A DNA stretch of 64,000 nt from Pusillimonas sp. (GCF_029263785.1 NZ_JAJUFE010000005.1:51174-115173); one strand, 5' to 3'. Shown: positions 50,305 through 59,301, numbered from the stretch's first letter. Program-made: numbers and translations. The notes: generated by a model not told the origin, from the sequence alone.

Positions 50305-51242
50305 TGGAACCCAGGGCGCATCATGTATTGATCGGAGCCTTCACTGTCCTTGTTGCCATCTTGGCCGTCCTTTTCTCGCTGTGGCTGAGCAAGGCCGGCC
50401 AGCATGCGGGCGAACGGCATTACGTCGTCATTTTCCACGAAGCCGTCCGGGGGCTTACCGTTGGCAGCGCGGTGCAGTACAACGGCATCAAGGTCGGCGA
50501 AGTGATGGACCTGTCCCTTAACCCACAGGACCCATCCGAGGTCAGGGCCCGCATCAAGGTTCAAGATGACATTCCCATCAAGGAAGACACTCGTGCACGG
50601 CTTGTCCTGACAGGGATCACGGGCGCGTCGGTGATTGGTCTGAGCGGCGGTTCCCCCGAAAGCCCGGACCTGCCCGAACCGGAGTCAGGCGACCCTGTCA
50701 TTGTTGCCACCCCGTCTCCCATTACACAGTTGCTGGCCAATAGCGATAATCTCATGACCAATCTCACCTCGCTGGTGATGAGCGCCCAGCAGGTTCTGTC
50801 ACCTGAAAACGCCGAGCGGATTGGCCGCTCGCTCGAGAACCTCGAGCGTTTCACGGCAGCATTGGGTCAGCCTGCTGAAGACCTTTCTGAACTGGTGCCC
50901 GCCTTGACCCAGGCCAGCCGCCAGGCTGAGGTGGCGCTTGAGCAGGCGACAGCGCTGATGAAGCGGGCTGATAATGTCCTGGTGCAGCAAGGCGACAAGA
51001 CGTTCCAAAGCATACGCTCGGCCATGGTGTCAATCGACGATACCGGCAAAAGCCTTAATCAGCTGATTGAAGAAAACCGGTCGGGCCTTCATTCCGGTGT
51101 GGATGGTTTGAGGCAATTGGGGCCGGCGCTACAAGAGCTGCGTACTACGCTGGCAAGCTTGCAGGACGTGGTACGCAAGCTGGACGACAGCCCGACGAAC
51201 TTCCTGTTGGGCCGCACAAAGATTGAGGAGTTCGAACCATGA
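50304..51242 (+). CDS. MlaD-family MCE protein
   Basis: A 312-residue protein with one N-terminal transmembrane helix (about residues 8-28) and an MCE domain (about 38-118, YVVIFHEAVRGLTVGSAVQYNGIKVGEV). MCE domains form hexameric lipid channels that work with MlaE-type permeases. The rest (about 160-300) is a helical coiled coil, longer than in E. coli MlaD, resembling the needle-like tails of PqiB/YebT. It begins at the stop of the ATPase gene. Confidence 0.9.
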   Translation: MEPRAHHVLIGAFTVLVAILAVLFSLWLSKAGQHAGERHYVVIFHEAVRGLTVGSAVQYNGIKVGEVMDLSLNPQDPSEVRARIKVQDDIPIKEDTRARLVLTGITGASVIGLSGGSPESPDLPEPESGDPVIVATPSPITQLLANSDNLMTNLTSLVMSAQQVLSPENAERIGRSLENLERFTAALGQPAEDLSELVPALTQASRQAEVALEQATALMKRADNVLVQQGDKTFQSIRSAMVSIDDTGKSLNQLIEENRSGLHSGVDGLRQLGPALQELRTTLASLQDVVRKLDDSPTNFLLGRTKIEEFEP

Positions 51243-51886
51243 GTCGTTACCTGGTGTCCAGGCGGGTGGCCCTTGCGTGGCTATCGGTATTGTTCTTTAC
51301 ATTATCCGCGTGTTCGGTGCTACCCGAATCAGAAACCCTGACCTTCTATCGCCTGCCTTCGCCCAACCTGGCTGCAAGCGAACCAAGCGTACTGCAAGCC
51401 TCGTCTGACGCCGTCTTGCGTATAGACGTGCCCTACGGTGATCGTGCGGTGGACAGCACGCGGATTCTCGTCATACCCGAGCCGGAGCGTATCAGTGCCT
51501 ACAAGGGCGCTCGCTGGAGTGATAGTGCACCGGCACTTTTTCGCGATCGCCTGATCGACGCCTTCCGATCGGCAGGGGTGTTCCGCACAGTTGTTGCCGA
51601 TAACAGTGCGCTTGCTGCAGATATCGAGCTTTCCGGAGATCTGACCTGGTTCCATGTCGTCTATCGTGACGGTGTACCCGTGGTGCGGATAGCGTATGAC
51701 GCGACCTTGTCCGACATGAAATCGTCACGCATTATGGCGTCACAGCGTTTTAGCGCGGAGCAGCCCGTGCAAGGCAAGCAGGTACCCGAGGTCGTGCAGG
51801 CATACGGGCAGGCCATTGATCAACTGTCGGCCCGCGTATTGGACTGGGTGCAGCAGCAAGGCAGGGTCCGTCGCAATGCCAAATAA
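51239..51886 (+). CDS. PqiC-type transport-associated outer-membrane lipoprotein
   Basis: A 215-residue lipoprotein with a signal ending in the lipobox LSAC (cysteine 25). The body (LPESETLTFYRLPSPNL and RISAYKGARWSDSAPALFRDRLI) matches the ABC-type transport auxiliary component (PqiC-like, DUF330). It would anchor the MCE system at the outer membrane. It overlaps the MCE gene by 4 bp (ATGA) and the ung gene by 11 bp. Confidence 0.88.
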   Translation: MSRYLVSRRVALAWLSVLFFTLSACSVLPESETLTFYRLPSPNLAASEPSVLQASSDAVLRIDVPYGDRAVDSTRILVIPEPERISAYKGARWSDSAPALFRDRLIDAFRSAGVFRTVVADNSALAADIELSGDLTWFHVVYRDGVPVVRIAYDATLSDMKSSRIMASQRFSAEQPVQGKQVPEVVQAYGQAIDQLSARVLDWVQQQGRVRRNAK

Positions 51887-52682
51887 TCGGTTTCAGGGGC
51901 GACTGCTCGATCATGTCAAGGCGCTGCCTCCCGGGTGGCGAAGGGCACTGGAATCCGAGCGGGTGAGCAGGGCAGTGCGCGACATCGATCAGTTCCTGCA
52001 GCAGCGGCTCGAGGCAGGTGCAACCATCTTTCCTGCACAGCCGTTTCGTATGCTTGGCGAGGTCGCGGCCGAAGACGTCAAGGTGGTATTGATTGGGCAG
52101 GATCCCTACCATGGTCCTGGGCAGGCGCAGGGTCTTGCGTTTTCGGTCCCCGATGATTGTCGCACACCCCCCAGTCTGCGCAATATGTTTGCCGAGCTTG
52201 CACGCGAGTATCCAGGGGAATACCGGCCTCAGCGCAATAGCCTGGTGCGATGGGCCACTCAGGGTGTTTTGCTGATGAACACAGCCCTGACCGTCGAAGC
52301 GCATAAGGCTGGCTCACATTCGCGTTGCGGCTGGTCAGTCGTGACCGACGCCATACTGTCGTTGGTGCTGAGCCAGCCGCGACCGAAAGTCTTGCTTCTT
52401 TGGGGTGCGCACGCCCAAGAGCGCCGCGTCTTATTGCAGGGCAGCCCGCCCGCCGGCCCGGTTCATGTGTTGATGTCAAACCATCCATCGCCGCTTTCAG
52501 CCTCGCGTCCGCCGCGACCTTTCGTGGGTTGCGGGCACTTCTTCGAAACCAATCGCTGGCTCGAAGAGCACGGCGAGACGGGCATTGACTGGCTCAACAA
52601 CGATCTGCCCGCCGGCACCCGTGCTGAACCCGGCTCTGTGTCAGACGAGGTAGCCGGCAAGCGACAGGGTGTGCTCTGGTAA
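51876..52682 (+). CDS. ung: Uracil-DNA glycosylase (family 1)
   Basis: A 268-residue DNA-repair enzyme that excises uracil. The active-site loop GQDPYHG at 74-80 includes the catalytic Asp76, and the second motif is SNHPSPLS with the catalytic His203. The usual HPSPLSAHRG reads HPSPLSASRPP here, a variant of the region that inserts into the minor groove. The C-terminus carries an extra polar tail. The start at ATG 51876 overlaps the lipoprotein gene by 11 bp. Confidence 0.93.
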   Translation: MPNNRFQGRLLDHVKALPPGWRRALESERVSRAVRDIDQFLQQRLEAGATIFPAQPFRMLGEVAAEDVKVVLIGQDPYHGPGQAQGLAFSVPDDCRTPPSLRNMFAELAREYPGEYRPQRNSLVRWATQGVLLMNTALTVEAHKAGSHSRCGWSVVTDAILSLVLSQPRPKVLLLWGAHAQERRVLLQGSPPAGPVHVLMSNHPSPLSASRPPRPFVGCGHFFETNRWLEEHGETGIDWLNNDLPAGTRAEPGSVSDEVAGKRQGVLW

Positions 52683-52779
52683 CGCAGCCTGAGTGACCTC
52701 GGGCTTATGCTTTATCATTGCCTGCATCTGCGCCGGCGCGCGCGGGCGAGTCTGGTTCAAATGTCAGGAGAGTGTATAG

Positions 52780-53199
52780 ATGGTTTACGACAACAACAAT
52801 ATTTTTGCCAAGATCTTGCGCGGAGAGCTTCCTTGCATCAAGGTTTTCGAAGATGACAGGACGCTGGCGTTCATGGACATCATGCCGCAGGCAGACGGTC
52901 ATGTCCTGATCATCCCGAAAGAGCCCGCTGTTACATTGCTCGACCTGTCCGAAGAAGGGGCGGTGGCCGCCATCCGTACTACCCGGCGTATCGCCATTGC
53001 TGTAAAAAAAGCACTTGGCGTCGAGGGCATTCATGTGGCCCAATTGAATGGCGCTGCGGCGGGTCAGACTGTGCCGCACATTCACTTTCACGTGATTCCG
53101 CACGCGGCCGGTACCGTACTGCGCATGCACGCAGCCGAACGTGCTGACGAGAACAGCCTCAAGGCGATGGCAGAGCGCATCAAGGCCTGCCTGGATTGA
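52780..53199 (+). CDS. HIT family nucleotide hydrolase/transferase
   Basis: A 139-residue HIT protein with the histidine triad HIHFHVIPH at residues 100-108. It is near the length of bacterial HinT-like proteins, which hydrolyse adenosine phosphoramidates. GGAGAG precedes the ATG. The promoter is unclear, 97 bp downstream of ung. It is 15 bp upstream of the HdeD-like gene, so the two are likely co-transcribed. Confidence 0.9.
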   Translation: MVYDNNNIFAKILRGELPCIKVFEDDRTLAFMDIMPQADGHVLIIPKEPAVTLLDLSEEGAVAAIRTTRRIAIAVKKALGVEGIHVAQLNGAAAGQTVPHIHFHVIPHAAGTVLRMHAAERADENSLKAMAERIKACLD

Positions 53200-53214
53200 C
53201 ACAGGAGACTCACC

Positions 53215-53796
53215 ATGTCCGACGACCATACAACTTCGAATCTGATGCCTGACCGGCTGACGCAGGCCCTGGATGAACTGGGCGCCCGATGGGGCTGGTT
53301 CGTAGCACTGGGCATAGTCCTGCTGGTGCTGAGCATCATCGCCTTTGTCCACGTTCTTGCGGCGACTCTGGTCAGCGTCATCTTCATTGGCGTCCTGATG
53401 CTTATCGGTGGAATCGGCCAACTGATTCACGCCTGGCGCGTCAAGCAATTGGCGGGATTCCTCTTCTGGACCGCCAGCGGATTGCTGTATGCGGCTGCGG
53501 GGATTATTGCGCTGGTCAACCCGATTACGGGCGCTGCAATGCTGACGCTGCTTCTGGGGGCCACACTGATTGCAGTTGGGGCCTTGCGTCTTTGGATATG
53601 GTTCAACAACCGGGGGCAGCGGGGATGGCAGTGGCTGGCATTGTCCGGAGTCATTACGCTGGCCACCGGCATATTGGTTGCCGTGCTGTGGCCCGGCAAC
53701 AGCATCTGGCTACTGGGGCTGATACTGGCAATCGACCTGCTTTTTCAGGGCTGGTCGGCGCTGTTGCTGGGGCTTGCCCTGCGCCAGCGCAGATAA
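53215..53796 (+). CDS. HdeD family DUF308 membrane protein
   Basis: A 193-residue protein with six hydrophobic helices in three pairs, such as LGIVLLVLSIIAFVHVL and ATLVSVIFIGVLMLIGGIG. These repeats and the ITGAAMLTLLLGATLIAVGALRL segment are typical of HdeD, which in E. coli is linked to acid resistance at high cell density. Exact function is unknown. CACAGGAGA lies before the ATG, 15 bp after the HIT gene. Confidence 0.85.
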   Translation: MSDDHTTSNLMPDRLTQALDELGARWGWFVALGIVLLVLSIIAFVHVLAATLVSVIFIGVLMLIGGIGQLIHAWRVKQLAGFLFWTASGLLYAAAGIIALVNPITGAAMLTLLLGATLIAVGALRLWIWFNNRGQRGWQWLALSGVITLATGILVAVLWPGNSIWLLGLILAIDLLFQGWSALLLGLALRQRR

Positions 53797-53829
53797 TTTC
53801 CTGAAAAAGGGATACCTTGCGGTATACAG

Positions 53830-53871
53830 CCGTAAAAAGTAAAGCGGCTTTGCAAACCATTGCAAAGCCGC
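53830..53871 (-). terminator. Intrinsic terminator of tRNA-Thr
   Basis: On the minus strand GCGGCTTTGCAA, loop TGGT and TTGCAAAGCCGC form a perfect 12-bp stem (arms 53860-53871 and 53844-53855), followed by TTTACTTTTT. It lies 9 bases downstream of the tRNA 3' end. Confidence 0.88.
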
Positions 53872-53879
53872 GTAAATTC

Positions 53880-53955
53880 TGGTGCCGATGAAAGGAGTCG
53901 AACCCTCGACCTTCTCATTACGAATGAGCTGCTCTACCAACTGAGCTACATCGGC
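53880..53955 (-). tRNA. tRNA-Thr (anticodon CGU)
   Basis: The minus strand reads as a 76-nt tRNA: acceptor GCCGATG/CATCGGC, a D-loop with AGTTGGTA, anticodon loop TTCGTAA with anticodon CGT, T-loop GGTTCGACT and an encoded CCA end. It closely matches E. coli tRNA-Thr(CGU). It has its own promoter and terminator. Confidence 0.95.
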
Positions 53956-53965
53956 TAAGCCCGCA

Positions 53966-53995
53966 ATTATACACATTCCCGTTGCCGGCTGTCGC
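53966..53995 (-). promoter_or_regulatory. tRNA-Thr promoter
   Basis: On the minus strand TATAAT (53971-53966) has GCGACA (53995-53990) as a partial -35 with an 18-bp spacer. Transcription would begin about 10 bases upstream of the tRNA. Confidence 0.6.
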
Positions 53996-54021
53996 GCCAG
54001 AGTTGAACGGGTCGATGGTGC

Positions 54022-54759
54022 CTAGCGGAAGCCCCGGCTGCGGGCCAGAGCTTCGCGTTCAAGTTTGCTGACGTAGCGCTGGATACGAGCCAGTGTGGCC
54101 CCTCGCAAGCCTTCAAATGCGAATCCCAGGTGTCGCAGCTGCTTGTTGGCCCTTTCGAAGTCGCGTACCTGGACGAGCCGTAGGGTGACATTCAATGGTT
54201 CATCGCCGGGCAATTCCAGCCGGCAGTTTCGGTAGATGGTGCCAATGGCACCGTCTACCTCAAATAAGGCGTCCACTGCTCCAAGACCAGTGCTGCTCAG
54301 ATCGGCGAGTTGCAGAACAATGGCCCCTTCATCCATCGGAATAGTGCATAGCACCGGCTTGTTCTGCGGAGTTGCTACCCGAAAGGCATCGCGGCGCTGC
54401 ACACGGATAAGCTCGGTGGGGTAGGGCAACCGAAAAGCGGGGCGCTCGTCGTACGAACACAAGGTGGCCGGGCCCGTCGTGAAACTGATATGGACACCGT
54501 TTTGCGACGCTTCAAAGGACAGGTTCTGAGCCTTTTCGATTTGCTGCGCCCAGGATTCGTCCGAGCTGCCATCAAAGATCAGGGACTCTTCCGCAGAATC
54601 GATGTGCAGTAGTGTCGTCAGGATGGAGGTATCGCCACCGGCAACCCGCATGTGTATAAGGCGATTTTCCAGCGCAAGGCTGCGCAGGACATCAAGGATG
54701 TCCAACTGACTGGTTAGCGCGTATCGACTGGTGGGTTCGGCGGAAGATTGATGTTTCAC
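54022..54759 (-). CDS. ycgR: YcgR-like PilZ c-di-GMP protein (flagellar brake)
   Basis: A 245-residue protein. The N-terminal YcgR domain (about 20-115) precedes the PilZ domain, which has the c-di-GMP ligands Arg123 and Arg127 in RRDAFRV and the DxSxxG motif DLSSTG at 153-158. When bound to c-di-GMP YcgR slows the flagellar motor. No flagellar genes are nearby. It is isolated on the minus strand with a 144-bp spacer to the next gene. Confidence 0.88.
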   Translation of the reverse strand: MKHQSSAEPTSRYALTSQLDILDVLRSLALENRLIHMRVAGGDTSILTTLLHIDSAEESLIFDGSSDESWAQQIEKAQNLSFEASQNGVHISFTTGPATLCSYDERPAFRLPYPTELIRVQRRDAFRVATPQNKPVLCTIPMDEGAIVLQLADLSSTGLGAVDALFEVDGAIGTIYRNCRLELPGDEPLNVTLRLVQVRDFERANKQLRHLGFAFEGLRGATLARIQRYVSKLEREALARSRGFR

Positions 54760-54903
54760 GAGGTAAGAAATTTAACTTCTGGTGACAATAGGCTATTAAA
54801 GCAAAATTAGAGCCTTTGTGTATTACAGCCGCGCGCTTTGCTGATGGCGAACGGTGACCGGTGACCGGCATTCGATCCTGGCAAAGGCTGTTGCCGCGAC
54901 GGC

Positions 54904-55977
54904 TTAACTGTAATCTTGCGGTTCGTTGAAGTCCTGGGTGGCGGACGGAAACAGATCCCACACCGCTATGAACAACGCTGCAATTAACGGCCCGATTACG
55001 AAACCGTTAAGGCCAAAGACAGTCAGGCCGCCAATTGTGGAAATCAAAACTACGTAATCGGGCATTTTGGTGTCTTTGCCCACCAGCAGCGGGCGAAGGA
55101 TATTGTCGACCAGGCCTATGACCAGAATGCCGTAAAGAATCAGGATAATTCCAAGCCAGACTTCGCCCGTTACCAGAAAGTAGGCGGCGACCGGCAGCCA
55201 GATTATCGCGGCCCCTACCGCCGGCAGCAGCGAGAGCAGCGCCATGATTACGCCCCAGAGCAGCGCACCCTCTATGCCAAGGATCCAGAAGATCAGTCCG
55301 CCCAGGGCACCTTGGGTGGCCGCGACCACGATGTTTCCTTTCAGGGTGGCGCGCACGACGGTAACGAACTTGTGCATAAGCAGTTGCTTATGTTCGGCGC
55401 TAAGTGGAATGACCGTCGTGATTCGACGTGCCAGGGGTGCTCCGTCACGCAGCAGGAAGAACAACAGATACAGCATGATGCCCAGTCCGATCAGAAACTG
55501 GGCTGTGTTCTGCCCTATGTTGACGGCTTGCGAGGCGAGGAATTTGCTGCCCTGAAGCGCTCCCGCCGACAGCTTCTCCTGAACGCTGAACAGGTCGGTC
55601 AGACCGAACTGTTCCAGGGCACCGTGAAGCGAAGGCGGCAACGCAGCGACGATCTGTTCGAAATAAGAGCCGAGATTCAGCTCGCCGCTTTCGATTCTCT
55701 TGTACAGGTTGGAACCCTCTTGCAACAGTGAGCCTGTCAGGAGAGTCAGGGGCAAAATGACAAGCAGGAGCACCAGCAGCACAGTCAGGAAGGCCGAGGA
55801 ATTGGGCCGGCCCGGCAATAGCGCGAGCAAGCGGCGATACAGCGGCATGAAGCTGATGGCCAGAATGGCGCCCCAAAAGACAGCGCCGTAGTAGGGCAGA
55901 AGCAGTCTGCCGAAAGCCAGGGTAACGATGACCAGCAAGATGATGAAGGTGCGATAGTGCAGATGGCTATCGTTCAT
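54904..55977 (-). CDS. AI-2E family transporter
   Basis: A 357-residue membrane protein with about eight helices when begun at ATG 55977 (MNDSHLHYRTF), which has GGAG about 8 bases upstream. An earlier codon at 56076 would add 33 residues. FGRLLLPYYGAVFWGAILAIS and LPAVGAAIIWLPVAAYFL are typical of the AI-2E (TqsA/YdiK) family. Members are associated with autoinducer-2 or other small-molecule export; the substrate is unknown. Confidence 0.87.
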   Translation of the reverse strand: MNDSHLHYRTFIILLVIVTLAFGRLLLPYYGAVFWGAILAISFMPLYRRLLALLPGRPNSSAFLTVLLVLLLVILPLTLLTGSLLQEGSNLYKRIESGELNLGSYFEQIVAALPPSLHGALEQFGLTDLFSVQEKLSAGALQGSKFLASQAVNIGQNTAQFLIGLGIMLYLLFFLLRDGAPLARRITTVIPLSAEHKQLLMHKFVTVVRATLKGNIVVAATQGALGGLIFWILGIEGALLWGVIMALLSLLPAVGAAIIWLPVAAYFLVTGEVWLGIILILYGILVIGLVDNILRPLLVGKDTKMPDYVVLISTIGGLTVFGLNGFVIGPLIAALFIAVWDLFPSATQDFNEPQDYS

Positions 55978-56137
55978 GAAGGCTCCGGACGCGGTAGAAC
56001 GAAAGAGGCAGCGTGTATTTGCTGCAAGCGCCCTAGTATACCGGCAGCTACAATCACGCTGCGTCAAACAAAGCAATTGATGACATGGCGCGTTCGAACC
56101 CCGATATGCGCGTCAAACCTATCTAAAGGTGTGAGAA

Positions 56138-57670
56138 ATGCAGCAGAGCAATACCGGCAGGGAATACGGAAGCCCGTCGCTTGCCTGGAATGGCACGGTA
56201 CTGGCTTTTTTGGTTGGGATGGTGGCGTTGTGGACCCTGTTGTGCGCGATAAGTCACAAGGCCCCCGACCTTGACGGAATGGAAGAGCTGGTATGGGCTT
56301 CCAGCTTTGAATTCGGCTACACCAAACATCCGCCCCTGCCGTCGTGGTTGCTGTATGCGCTGACCGGTATCTTCGGCAAGCCGATATGGCTGGTCTTCTT
56401 TGCCGGACAGTTGGTGTCGGCGCTTGGGCTATGGTTTGTCTGGCGCTTTGGCTGCGAGTTCACCACGCCACGTCGTGCCCTTATTGCTACCCTGATGGTG
56501 TCAACCACCATGTATTTCTCGCTGCGTGGCACCATCTTCAACCACAATACCGCGCAGCTTTGGTCGATTGCGGCATGCACCTGGCTGTTCTATCGCGCCT
56601 TGCGATACGCGAAGACCAGCTCGTGGCTGTGGTTGGGTGCGGTAGCCGGCCTTTCGATGATGACCAAATACAGTGCGGTGGTGCAGTTTGCCATTTTCCT
56701 GGTATTTATCGTGGTCCATGGCCACTGGCGTGACCAGCGGGTGCAGCGCGGAGTTGTGCAGGCAGCAGTGGTGTTTCTGCTGGTGATCTCGCCGCACGTG
56801 TACTGGCTTATCGACAATCAATTCGCCCCATTTGCCTACCTCGACCGATCTCTTGAAATGCAGTCATATGCACAGGTACTGAAGGGCATACTAGATTTCA
56901 CGATAGACCAGCTGGCCCGCATCAGCCCGATGTTCGTGGTGTGGATCGGCCTGTATGTCTGGCAGCGCCGAAACCCGGTCGCAGACCGTGGGCAAACCTA
57001 TGCTTCGGAAATTGGCGCGTGGGACAAATCCTTTTTGTTGTGGGTGGGGCTGGGGCCCATTGTTGCGACGGTTTTATTGGCTGCCTTGCTGGGATCGCGG
57101 CTGACAGCGTCGTGGGGAACCACCTTCTTTATCCTGTATGGCTATTTCGCTTTCTGGTGGCTAAGAGGTTCGTCGCGTGCGACCTTGCGCCGAACAGCTG
57201 TACTGGTGATTGCAATCCATGTACTGATGGCCGTAGGGTACGCGGTTGCGCGCGGCCCGCTGGCGCATTATTCCGGGCGTACGGCGCGCTCAACTTTTCC
57301 CGGGCCGGAAGTTGCCCAGCGGATACAGCAGGCTTGGGAAGCACATGTTCCCGGAAAACCACTGACCTTGGTGGCCTCGGATACCTGGCTGGGTGGCAAT
57401 ATAGCCATCAATCTTGATCCCGTGGCCGAAGTGTTTATCGGCGCGAGCTATGCTGATTCTCCCTGGCTGTCGCCCGACACTGCGCTTGATTGCGGGGCTG
57501 TGGTGGTTTATAGCCCTTCTTGGGGTACACGACCGTCCGAGGCGTTATTGGCCCTGCATGAGCAGGCCCGGTGGAAGGGCACGGAAAGCCTGCGGTGGTC
57601 GTCCGAGAAAAGCCCGATGCTTGAACTGGTGTGGGGAGTCATCCCGCCGACCGAGGCTTGTACCAGGTAG
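56138..57670 (+). CDS. GT39 family glycosyltransferase-like membrane protein
   Basis: A 510-residue polytopic protein with about 10-12 helices. The first periplasmic loop includes PDLDGMEELVWASSFEFG, an acidic motif like those of GT39/ArnT-type enzymes, and YTKHPPLPSW follows. The C-terminal 130 residues form a soluble domain. It may transfer a sugar from a polyprenyl phosphate donor to an unidentified acceptor. It stands alone between the AI-2E and 79-aa genes. Confidence 0.8.
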   Translation: MQQSNTGREYGSPSLAWNGTVLAFLVGMVALWTLLCAISHKAPDLDGMEELVWASSFEFGYTKHPPLPSWLLYALTGIFGKPIWLVFFAGQLVSALGLWFVWRFGCEFTTPRRALIATLMVSTTMYFSLRGTIFNHNTAQLWSIAACTWLFYRALRYAKTSSWLWLGAVAGLSMMTKYSAVVQFAIFLVFIVVHGHWRDQRVQRGVVQAAVVFLLVISPHVYWLIDNQFAPFAYLDRSLEMQSYAQVLKGILDFTIDQLARISPMFVVWIGLYVWQRRNPVADRGQTYASEIGAWDKSFLLWVGLGPIVATVLLAALLGSRLTASWGTTFFILYGYFAFWWLRGSSRATLRRTAVLVIAIHVLMAVGYAVARGPLAHYSGRTARSTFPGPEVAQRIQQAWEAHVPGKPLTLVASDTWLGGNIAINLDPVAEVFIGASYADSPWLSPDTALDCGAVVVYSPSWGTRPSEALLALHEQARWKGTESLRWSSEKSPMLELVWGVIPPTEACTR

Positions 57671-57703
57671 CTGTACGTCGGGTTTTCGGCAGCGTGAAGC
57701 CTG

Positions 57704-57943
57704 TCAGGCGGTTTCGAGTGCCGCACCGGCCGTCCAATGCCGGGCCGCCAGGGCTGCGGCTTCGGTGTCGGACAGGTCGTCATGCACGTAGAAGCGTTTC
57801 TGTTCTGACGGCGCCGAAGCGCGGGACACTATGCGCAGAGAGTAGTCAGGCTCATCCAGCATGTCGCTGGTTTCCGACGGGTGTGAAATGATGTGGACCT
57901 GCTTGCCATGCAAGTGGCCTCCCAGGCAGATGGTGCTTGCCAT
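57704..57943 (-). CDS. Hypothetical protein (79 aa)
   Basis: A 79-residue protein, MASTICLGGHLHGKQVHIIS, with no transmembrane segment. Predicted to be cytosolic. A clear GGAGAC ribosome-binding site precedes the ATG. It converges on the GT39-like gene with a 33-bp gap. I do not recognise a family. Confidence 0.65.
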   Translation of the reverse strand: MASTICLGGHLHGKQVHIISHPSETSDMLDEPDYSLRIVSRASAPSEQKRFYVHDDLSDTEAAALAARHWTAGAALETA

Positions 57944-58076
57944 AGCTGTCTCCGTAATAAATATGTTTTTCTTGCCCGCGAATGGGTTCAGACATTATGC
58001 CAGCCGGCTCTGTAATGTGAAGGGGCGAGTATTTTGTGCGGCATTCGGCAATGCGATGGGTTTTTTGACCGATAGC

Positions 58077-58106
58077 TTGCACACATGGTAAAAATTATGC
58101 TATAGT
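58077..58106 (+). promoter_or_regulatory. tRNA-Asn promoter (TTGCAC - 18 bp - TATAGT)
   Basis: TTGCAC at 58077-58082 and TATAGT at 58101-58106 are separated by 18 bp. Transcription would begin near 58113, seven bases before the tRNA. Confidence 0.7.
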
Positions 58107-58119
58107 TTTTCTTCTTTGA

Positions 58120-58195
58120 TCCCCGATAGCTCAGTCGGTAGAGCGACGGACTGTTAATCCGCAGGTCACAGGTTCGAGCCCTGTTCGGGGAGCCA
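58120..58195 (+). tRNA. tRNA-Asn (anticodon GUU)
   Basis: A 76-nt tRNA with acceptor TCCCCGA/TCGGGGA, D-arm GCTC-AGTCGGTA-GAGC, anticodon loop CTGTTAA (GTT), T-arm ACAGG-TTCGAGC-CCTGT and an encoded GCCA end. It is flanked by its own promoter and terminator. Confidence 0.97.
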
Positions 58196-58206
58196 GATAT
58201 ACCGCT

Positions 58207-58238
58207 AAAAAGGCCAATCCTTCGGGGTTGGCCTTTTT
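58207..58238 (+). terminator. Strong terminator after tRNA-Asn
   Basis: AAAAAGGCCAATCC, the tetraloop TTCG and GGGTTGGCCTTTTT form a 14-bp stem with one G-U pair. The A and T runs make it work in either direction; on the minus strand it faces the convergent nuclease gene. Confidence 0.9.
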
Positions 58239-58286
58239 ACGTACAGGGCGCTGGTAAAGCTGGGCCCCTGAAGGCGTTCTTAGGGA

Positions 58287-59180
58287 TCAAGGCAGCAATC
58301 TCAAACCGGTCCTGCGCACAAATTCTTCGTAACGGATCGGCGGACCCGCCGTTGCGCCGGCATGGTTGGCTTGCCAGTGCACCCACGACCTGCGCGTTGT
58401 GGCGTCGTACACCAATTTGTAAAGGTAGGTGGGTACCGCTACCTTTCCATCGCCAATAGTCTGGAATCTATCTGCGTAAACGGGGCCGGTAAAAACGTAC
58501 ACGTCGCCGCGTGCCCGCAAAATGTATTTGCGGGTGTCGCTTTCGATTTTTGCCCAGGGTCCGGAATTATGTCTTTGGTCCTGAGGAACCATATTGGCCA
58601 GACTGAAACTCTGGGCCATGGCTTCGGGCGTATGCATGTCCGCCGCCGGGGCCATGTGCCCGCGAGAGTAGCCCGAGCGCCGGTAGTCATTGAGTTCCGC
58701 ACGCTCCGCGGCCGGAAGGCGGGCCTCTTCGTAGAAGCGATCCGTGCGCTCAATATGTTGTGCCTGTTGCAAGAGGCGACGGTTCAGGCGCTGAACTACA
58801 AAAACGGGGGTTCGCGTGCGGCCACTGTGCAAGATGGCGAAGGCGTCAAAGCACAGTTCGCGCAGAGCCGGACCGGCGGGCACGGCGGGAGGCTGTTCGT
58901 CCGGAAATAGACCGCGGCATTCTGCGAACCGGGTTTGAGCATAGCTTCCGCTAACTGGCGTTATCGGTGCCAGTCCCCGTTCACCGAAAATACCAACTTG
59001 CGCAAGCAGAGGCTCGATCGAGACCTGTTCACGCAGCTGTGGATGAAGTACACAGCTGGCAGCGCTGAAGGACGCGATGGCCGAGACCGCCAGTGCTTTA
59101 AAAAATCGCGTGATGCGGTTGCTACGTTTGGATTGTTTGCTGCGGCGCCGTCGAACGGCGGGCTTATTTCTGCTTGCCAT
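58287..59180 (-). CDS. Membrane-anchored DNA/RNA non-specific endonuclease
   Basis: A 297-residue protein of the Serratia nuclease (NUC1) family when begun at ATG 59180. A basic N-terminus (RRRRSKQSKRS) leads into a hydrophobic anchor (about residues 28-46). The catalytic motif is GYSRGHMAP with His175, in place of the usual DRGH. The metal-binding ANMVPQDQRHNSGPW follows at about 195-209, with a conserved Glu near 213. Family members cleave DNA and RNA outside the cytoplasm. The predicted site is the periplasm. Confidence 0.85.
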   Translation of the reverse strand: MASRNKPAVRRRRSKQSKRSNRITRFFKALAVSAIASFSAASCVLHPQLREQVSIEPLLAQVGIFGERGLAPITPVSGSYAQTRFAECRGLFPDEQPPAVPAGPALRELCFDAFAILHSGRTRTPVFVVQRLNRRLLQQAQHIERTDRFYEEARLPAAERAELNDYRRSGYSRGHMAPAADMHTPEAMAQSFSLANMVPQDQRHNSGPWAKIESDTRKYILRARGDVYVFTGPVYADRFQTIGDGKVAVPTYLYKLVYDATTRRSWVHWQANHAGATAGPPIRYEEFVRRTGLRLLP

Positions 59181-59301
59181 GGCCGCATTGTAGTCAACGA
59201 CCCAAACGGCTCGGAATGGCAATTGCTGCGCACGACATGACGCTGCCGGTTCGCAAAAAGCAATTCAAGGCGGCGTGGGCCAACTTTTCAGGAGACATGC
59301 C

